Assembly: GCA_963666965.1 (NCBI GenBank)
Contig: OY762939.1
Coordinates: forward strand, 372,001 to 436,000
Direction of reading: 5' to 3'
DNA from: Proruminimicrobium sp963666965
GTDB lineage: Bacteria > Elusimicrobiota > Endomicrobiia > Endomicrobiales > Endomicrobiaceae
DNA length: 64,000 nucleotides
The position numbers were made by a program, and so were the translations under genes. Positions 59,177 to 64,000 of this stretch are shown here, piece by piece. Each line of letters opens with the position of its first letter. Within the stretch, counting starts at the first letter, position 1. The notes under the pieces were generated by a model, which was not told where the DNA came from, searched no databases, and worked only from the letters and a program-made list of their open reading frames with translations.

Positions 59177-60306
59177 ATAACGCTTAAATACAGCTCTTCG
59201 TGGCGCTTAATCATATAATCAATACTGAAAGTTTCATTAATGGTCTGCCTAGCCTCAAGGCTCATTTTATCTTTAATTTCCGGATTATTTGAAAGATATA
59301 AAATTTTTGCGGCAGTATCTGTTATATCGTAAGGCTGTATAAGAAATCCGTTTTTGCCGTCTTTTATGATTTCTCTCTGCCCGTCGACATCGTTTACTAC
59401 GGGGACAAGTCCGCAGCTCATGGCTTCTATAGTTGAAATAGGAAGCCCTTCCCATAAGGAAGTCATAACAAAAAAATCACTGGAATTTAAAATATTTGAA
59501 ATGTCTCTTCTCCAGCCGAGAAGAAATATATTGTCCCAAAGCGCATATTCTTTTATTAAACTTTCAAGTTTCGGCCTTTCATCGCCGTCTCCCGTAATTA
59601 TAAATTTAAAATTTTTGTTTTTCTTAACGATTATATTTGCTGTTTTTATGAAATCGCCTAAATTTTTCTGCGGTTTAAAAGGACCTATTGTCGTTACAAG
59701 TTTATCGTTTTCGCAAAGGCCCAGCTCTTTTTTCAACAGAGGGGCATGGCTCAAATTTTTAAAATTTTCAATATCTATGCCCAGACGTATATAATGATAC
59801 TGTTTTTGCGTGCCTATTTTATAAGAGAGGCCTTTTACGGTATTTTCCGTACTTACAGGTATGAGAATTTTTGAAATTTTTGCGCACAGTTTTTCAAGCG
59901 TTATATATAAATTTTTTTTAAAAAAAGACTGAGTATCGTTAAACGGAAATCCGTGGATAGTGTGTATTACGGCTTTTGTTCCGGCAGCAAAAGCGGTAAT
60001 TCTTCCGATGATACCGGCTTTTGAAGAATGAGTATGCACGATATCGGGTTTTTCTTTTTTTAAAATTTTATATATTTCAATTCCGGCTTTAAAATCTTTC
60101 AGCGGATTGATTTTCCTTACAAGATCCGGTACGAAATACACTTTTATGCCGTTTGCAGTTTCGTCGTCAAGAATTCCGCCCATCCCGCATATCATAAAAG
60201 TTTCAAATTTATTTTTATCGGTTTTTTTGCACAGGTCAATCGCCACTTTCTGAGCTCCGCCCAGTTCAAGCTTCGTTATAATTACGCACACTTTTATTTT
60301 TTTCAT
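59173..60306 (-). CDS. Glycosyltransferase family 4
   Basis: A 377-residue GT-B retaining glycosyltransferase. The ATG at 60306 (MKKIKVCVIITKLELGG) is chosen; the longer frame extends into the upstream gene. The glycine-rich ITKLELGGAQKVAIDL start, HTHSSKAGIIGR, ITGDGDERPKLESL and the E-x7-E motif in SLWEGLPISTIEAMSCG are typical of GT4. It would add a sugar to a lipid-linked or surface glycan. It is the last gene of a minus-strand operon and overlaps its predecessor by four bases. Confidence 0.92.
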   Translation of the reverse strand: MKKIKVCVIITKLELGGAQKVAIDLCKKTDKNKFETFMICGMGGILDDETANGIKVYFVPDLVRKINPLKDFKAGIEIYKILKKEKPDIVHTHSSKAGIIGRITAFAAGTKAVIHTIHGFPFNDTQSFFKKNLYITLEKLCAKISKILIPVSTENTVKGLSYKIGTQKQYHYIRLGIDIENFKNLSHAPLLKKELGLCENDKLVTTIGPFKPQKNLGDFIKTANIIVKKNKNFKFIITGDGDERPKLESLIKEYALWDNIFLLGWRRDISNILNSSDFFVMTSLWEGLPISTIEAMSCGLVPVVNDVDGQREIIKDGKNGFLIQPYDITDTAAKILYLSNNPEIKDKMSLEARQTINETFSIDYMIKRHEELYLSVI

Positions 60307-61586
60307 ATTTTGTCCAGTTTTGAAGCAAGATTTTTTGCATCTGTTATATTTTTTTCTATGAAAGAATATTCCCACGCTCCGTATCTGCCTATTGAATATA
60401 TAGAGTTTGAGTTTAAAAAATCCTTTACGTCATCAAGTGCTTTTTGTCTGTTTTTGTCAAATATAACGTAAGCATAAGGCATATCTATTATGTTTGCCGT
60501 TAATATTTTATCGTCACTTCCTATAATGCCGGCCGACTGAAGCTGTTTTATTATATCGGCGCAGTCCGGATAAACGTTATTTTTGCCGGAGAATTCTACA
60601 TATAGGCTGTAACATCCGGCCGGAACAAGTTTTTTGCTGACGTTTGAATATATGCCTGCCCTGTAAAAAGGATATTTCTTTTCCGGCAGATAAATCCAGT
60701 GTCTGTCTTTTATATTTTCAGGAAGCCCTTTTTTGCATTTTATTCCCAGGTTAACGCATCTTACCGACGTCCATTTTAATTTTTCTGCCTGTTTTTTTAT
60801 ATTTTGTGGGGCATTTTTTAAATTTCTGATAAGTTCAAACAGAGGCTGTGTTGAAATCAGCCTGTCATAAGAATAATATTTTCCGTTTACAAATACAGTT
60901 TTATTTTTGAAATCTATTTCTTTCGCTTTTGCATTTTTTATTACACTGTTTTTAATCTGTCCGTAAAAAGCGTCAGTTATCTGCCCGCATCCGTTGATGT
61001 CGGGATAAAAAAACGCGCTGTTGTATCCGTAATCTGTTTTATTTGCGCAATAAGCTGATTCTATAATGCTTTCGGCCGAAGGTTTCGGCACAAAAGGAGC
61101 CGTCCATGCGGCGGTCAGTTTATGGAGGTCATAATTCCACAGCTTTTCATTGTAGGGCTGCATAAAATATTTCGTTATGCCGTTTCCGAACATGGCCTGC
61201 GACCATTCAATAAAAGGCATATCGCTGCTGATTTTTACATTTTTTCTTTTTTTTATGCCGGCAATACATTCTTTCTTTTCTTTTTCGCCCAGATAATAAA
61301 GGTTTGCCTGAAAAGGAAACGGGACAAAATAGTTTTTAAGATATATCGAGGCGTTTCTTTTTACAGTCAAAAGTTTTCTGCCTGTTATTTTCTCAATGAT
61401 TGTTTTTATTCCCGGATTTTTTATATGGACAAAATGGCCTGAACAGTCAAAAGTAAATCCGTCTTCTTTTACGGATCTGCACAAACCGCCCGCAGAATCT
61501 GACGCTTCAAACAATATAAACGGTCTTTTTGTAAAATAACCGTAAGAAAGCCCTGTAATGCCTGCGCCTATTATAATATCGCTCAT
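60303..61586 (-). CDS. FAD-dependent oxidoreductase, UDP-galactopyranose mutase/protoporphyrinogen oxidase-like
   Basis: A 427-residue flavoprotein. The N-terminal dinucleotide-binding motif is IIIGAGITGLSYGYF, followed by LFEASDSAGGLCRSV. FTFDCSGHFVHIKNP, KYFMQPYNEKLWNYDLHKL and ISTQPLFELI resemble NAD(P)-binding amine oxidases found in polysaccharide loci, distantly related to UDP-galactopyranose mutase. The exact reaction is unclear. Its position between a WecA/MraY-type transferase and a GT4 gene indicates envelope glycan synthesis. Confidence 0.8.
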   Translation of the reverse strand: MSDIIIGAGITGLSYGYFTKRPFILFEASDSAGGLCRSVKEDGFTFDCSGHFVHIKNPGIKTIIEKITGRKLLTVKRNASIYLKNYFVPFPFQANLYYLGEKEKKECIAGIKKRKNVKISSDMPFIEWSQAMFGNGITKYFMQPYNEKLWNYDLHKLTAAWTAPFVPKPSAESIIESAYCANKTDYGYNSAFFYPDINGCGQITDAFYGQIKNSVIKNAKAKEIDFKNKTVFVNGKYYSYDRLISTQPLFELIRNLKNAPQNIKKQAEKLKWTSVRCVNLGIKCKKGLPENIKDRHWIYLPEKKYPFYRAGIYSNVSKKLVPAGCYSLYVEFSGKNNVYPDCADIIKQLQSAGIIGSDDKILTANIIDMPYAYVIFDKNRQKALDDVKDFLNSNSIYSIGRYGAWEYSFIEKNITDAKNLASKLDKI

Positions 61587-61594
61587 TGTTAATT

Positions 61595-62626
61595 TTAATC
61601 CATTTTAACTTTTGCAAGTTTATAAGATATAAGAATGCAGATAAAAGCAACAAAACACAAAATGAATACGGAAATAGACTGCGAAGCGTTTACAAAAAGG
61701 TATGCGAAAATTCCGAAAATCAAACAGGCCGCATAAACGGCTAAAAGTATCTGTTTTCTTGAAAGACCTATTTTTTCAAGTCTTAACGGAAAATGGTCTT
61801 TGCTGCCCAGAAAAGGAGATTTGCCCTGTTCAATCCTTACAAGGCTTACAAATATTGTTTCAAAAATAGGAACGGCAAGTATTAAAAGAGGCGCGAAAAC
61901 GCCCGTTATGTTAAGTTTTGTATAAGAAGTTCCCATGGCAAGAGTGGCAAGTATAAAGCCTATTGCAAGACTGCCCGTATCACCCATAAATATTTTTTTC
62001 TTTTCGGAAAGATTATAAGGAAGAAAACCGAGACATGCTCCGGCAAGCGCTATCGCCGAAAAATTGACATAAAGCATTTCGCTGGGAAGAGCTATAAAGA
62101 AAAAGAAAAACGCGGCTATGGCAGCTATTCCGCACGAAAGACCGTCCATAATATCTATGAGATTGAATGCGTTTGAAAGGCCTATGATCCACAATATGCT
62201 TAAAGCGACCGATATAAAATAGTTGTCTATAAAAGTTATTCTTATGTCAAAGCCGACGGTAACGATAAGGCTTGCTGCTATCTGTATCAAAAATTTTATC
62301 TTAAAGCCGAGTCCGCCTTTTTTAACGTCGTCAAAAAGGCCGAGTACAAGAAACATGAGCGACCCGGTAAGCACAGCCCACAGGTTTGTAAGAGTTCCCG
62401 TAGGAAAATGCGTAAAAAATCTTATCGTTACAAGTGAAATCATCCATGCCGACCATATGGCAAGCCCGCCCAGATACGGAGTGCTTATTTTATGCGTTTT
62501 TACGGCTGTAAGAGGTCTGTCGTAAATATTGAGCTTTACCGCCGCCGCCCTGAAAAACAGAGTTCCGGCAAGCGATACGGCAAGCGAAATAAAAAAACAT
62601 AAAACGTAAAAATTTTCTGTCATCAT
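61595..62626 (-). CDS. Undecaprenyl-phosphate sugar-1-phosphate transferase (WecA/MraY superfamily)
   Basis: A 343-residue polytopic membrane protein of about ten helices that starts lipid-linked glycan assembly. The ATG at 62626 is used, with a second ATG at 62623; the longer frame back to 62674 lies within the lipoate-ligase-like gene. Diagnostic motifs are HKISTPYLGGLAIW, LFDDVKKGGLG (Asp-Asp pair for Mg), GLSNAFNLIDIMDGL, IFMGDTGSLAIGF and KDHFPLRLEKIG (His-rich loop). WecA/TagO-type enzymes transfer GlcNAc-1-P; MraY itself is less likely because it belongs in the mur cluster. Confidence 0.88.
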   Translation of the reverse strand: MMTENFYVLCFFISLAVSLAGTLFFRAAAVKLNIYDRPLTAVKTHKISTPYLGGLAIWSAWMISLVTIRFFTHFPTGTLTNLWAVLTGSLMFLVLGLFDDVKKGGLGFKIKFLIQIAASLIVTVGFDIRITFIDNYFISVALSILWIIGLSNAFNLIDIMDGLSCGIAAIAAFFFFFIALPSEMLYVNFSAIALAGACLGFLPYNLSEKKKIFMGDTGSLAIGFILATLAMGTSYTKLNITGVFAPLLILAVPIFETIFVSLVRIEQGKSPFLGSKDHFPLRLEKIGLSRKQILLAVYAACLIFGIFAYLFVNASQSISVFILCFVAFICILISYKLAKVKMD

Positions 62627-62627
62627 A

Positions 62628-63302
62628 TTAAAATAACCCGCTCCATTTTTCACAGGCGTATTTTTCCGCCGCAAGCCCGGAGGCTTCTTTTATTTCGGTT
62701 TCTCTCATATTTTCGCGCGTTACATTACATTTTAAAATGCCGGCAAGCCCGTCAAAAAACATATTAGCAAATTTTTCTTGTGTTTTGTCATCAAAGTGCA
62801 GGTGAAGCGATCCTTCTATGAGAATTCTTTTTCCTCTTCTTCTCTGGCAAGAACCGGCAATTTTTTTACCGTTTAAAAATAAGTCGTCTTTGTAAAATGT
62901 ATCTACGCATGAAAAATTATTTTTTGAATGTCCGAAATTTCCGCCGCCGTCGCATATAATGCCTAAAGCTGCAAGAGAACTTCTTAAATTTTCATGAATG
63001 ATTTTATAAGATTTTTCCTGTTCGTAAATATAAGGCCAGATATCGTCCGACGCTATAAGAGAGAAAGAAAGATCTTTATCGTGAAGCACGGTAAGTCCGC
63101 CTGTCATTCTGCGTATAACGGGAAGATTGTTTGCGTTTTTTATTTCCGCAATTTTCTGGAAATATCCTATCGTATAAGCGGCTTGCGTCCATGTGTAAAA
63201 TCGGAATGTCGGTTGAAAATTTTCAGCCGTGAAAACGATCTCGTCAAGCGCTATATTCTGCGCGCAGTCTCTTGGTCCGTCAAGTATGCATCTTAAATTC
63301 AT
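62628..63302 (-). CDS. Lipoate-protein ligase A-like protein
   Basis: A 224-residue protein of the LplA/LipB/BPL catalytic-domain family. LRCILDGPRDCAQNIALDEI at the start, RFYTWTQAAYTIGYFQ, PVIRRMTGGLTVLHDKDLSFSL (the RR-x2-GG motif) and KKIAGSCQRRRGKRILIEGSLHL (with the binding Lys) support lipoate or octanoate transfer to proteins. It has only the catalytic domain, without the accessory C-terminal domain of E. coli LplA. It stands between HD-GYP and WecA-type genes; no lipoyl enzyme gene is seen. Confidence 0.88.
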   Translation of the reverse strand: MNLRCILDGPRDCAQNIALDEIVFTAENFQPTFRFYTWTQAAYTIGYFQKIAEIKNANNLPVIRRMTGGLTVLHDKDLSFSLIASDDIWPYIYEQEKSYKIIHENLRSSLAALGIICDGGGNFGHSKNNFSCVDTFYKDDLFLNGKKIAGSCQRRRGKRILIEGSLHLHFDDKTQEKFANMFFDGLAGILKCNVTRENMRETEIKEASGLAAEKYACEKWSGLF

Positions 63303-63315
63303 ATCAAAATTCTCT

Positions 63316-64000
63316 TTATATTTCCTGCGCCGATACGGTTTTAAGGAAGGCGTCTACAACTATCGGGCTGAACTGTTTGTTTTTATTTGAACTGATTTCT
63401 TTTATGATTTCATTTTTTTTCATGGTTTTTCTGTAAGGTCTGTCGCTTGACATTGCGTCAAAAGCGTCGGCTACCGAGATTATAGACGCTATAAGCGGTA
63501 TTTCATCGCCGAGAAGATTATAAGGATATCCTCTTCCGTCATATCTTTCATGATGGTATTTTACGCCGAGCGAAATGATCTTGAACTCATTTATAGGTTC
63601 AAGAATTTCAGCGCCCATAGCCGGATGTTTTTTGACAAGATCCATTTCCTGTTTTGTAAGGAAAGAAGGTTTGTTTAATATATCTTCGGGAATTCCTATT
63701 TTGCCTATATCGTGAAGAAGAGCCGCTATCTTAAGAGAATCTTCAAAAGACTGATAGGCTACTTTAAGATGGCCAGGGATATATTTTGCAATGCTCATTG
63801 AATATTTCGTAACGCGTTCGGCATGACCGTGAGTATATTCATTTTTTACGTCTATGGCGTTTGCAAGAGCTTCGACAGTATTTAAAAGAAGCCTTTTATT
63901 CTCTTCCAGCTGCTGCTTTGTATCTTCAAAAAGTTTTGCATTTTGTATTGCCATAACAACGTCCGATGACAATACTGTTAAGAAGTCTATTTCGCCTTTG
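63316..64000 (-). CDS. GAF/HD-GYP domain phosphodiesterase (5' end outside window)
   Basis: The frame is open to the window edge, so the protein is truncated at its N-terminus. The first residues (FLTVLSSDVVMAIQNAKLFEDT) look like the end of a GAF domain, followed by a short coiled coil and an HD-GYP domain: HGHAERVTKYS, ALLHDIGKIGIPEDIL (HD pair), KHPAMGAEIL, VKYHHERYDGRGYP (HHE and GYP motifs), and ISVADAFDAMSSDRPYRK. HD-GYP proteins hydrolyse cyclic-di-GMP. It is encoded 13 bases upstream of the lipoate-ligase-like gene on the minus strand. Confidence 0.9.
   Translation of the reverse strand, partial: KGEIDFLTVLSSDVVMAIQNAKLFEDTKQQLEENKRLLLNTVEALANAIDVKNEYTHGHAERVTKYSMSIAKYIPGHLKVAYQSFEDSLKIAALLHDIGKIGIPEDILNKPSFLTKQEMDLVKKHPAMGAEILEPINEFKIISLGVKYHHERYDGRGYPYNLLGDEIPLIASIISVADAFDAMSSDRPYRKTMKKNEIIKEISSNKNKQFSPIVVDAFLKTVSAQEI

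Overview
The window looks like the origin-proximal part of a chromosome from an AT-rich, diderm, anaerobic bacterium. It carries dnaA, dnaN, gyrB, gyrA and parAB, together with LPS genes (waaA, a heptosyltransferase-type gene), outer-membrane barrel proteins and ferredoxin-dependent 2-oxoacid chemistry (iorAB-paaK). My best guess is Elusimicrobiota, Endomicrobium-like. That is an inference from gene content, base composition and protein style, not a database result. No tRNA, rRNA, insertion sequence or CRISPR array was seen.

Layout. 0-5 kb: replication genes dnaA (5'-truncated), dnaN, a DciA/DUF721-like gene where recF often sits, and gyrB. 5-13.2 kb: five tandem paralogous radical SAM proteins, each with an N-terminal cobalamin-binding-like domain and a C-terminal TPR-like tail, lying between gyrB and gyrA. 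13.2-15.7 kb: gyrA, ended by a clear terminator. 15.8-20.5 kb: iorA (frameshifted), iorB, paaK, an ACT-domain gene and a HAD hydrolase, probably for arylacetate/aromatic amino acid interconversion. 20.5-25.2 kb: a more AT-rich block with a membrane protein, two radical SAM proteins and a formyltransferase. It contains four parS-like 16-mers and leads into parA-parB (25.3-26.9 kb), followed by an AT-rich gap with DnaA boxes and a Pif1-type helicase. 28.4-38.5 kb: a tightly coupled nine-gene operon with four radical SAM proteins, two GT2 glycosyltransferases, a pair of U32-family proteins and a NodU-type carbamoyltransferase, which looks like an uncharacterised glycan or small-molecule pathway. 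38.6-53.4 kb: a secreted protein of unknown role, dnaX-recR, envelope genes (waaA, a DUF374-GT9 fusion), DUF4416, an MFS transporter, a phosphoesterase, rsmA, an outer-membrane protein, accA, a class II aldolase and a small membrane protein behind a consensus promoter. 53.5-59.2 kb: a three-gene two-component set, a barrel-TPR protein and a FlgD-like Ig protein. From 59.2 kb to the end, genes switch to the minus strand: GT4, a flavoprotein, a WecA/MraY-type transferase, a lipoate ligase-like gene and a truncated HD-GYP gene.

Eleven radical SAM proteins occur in 64 kb, all within 5-34 kb and all near the replication origin machinery. The strongest leads are the gyrB-gyrA array, the 28.4-38.5 kb operon, and the parS-like cluster embedded in genes upstream of parAB. 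Two sets of near-identical internal DNA (140 bp between array members 2 and 4; 294 bp between the two GT2 genes) point to recent gene conversion or duplication.
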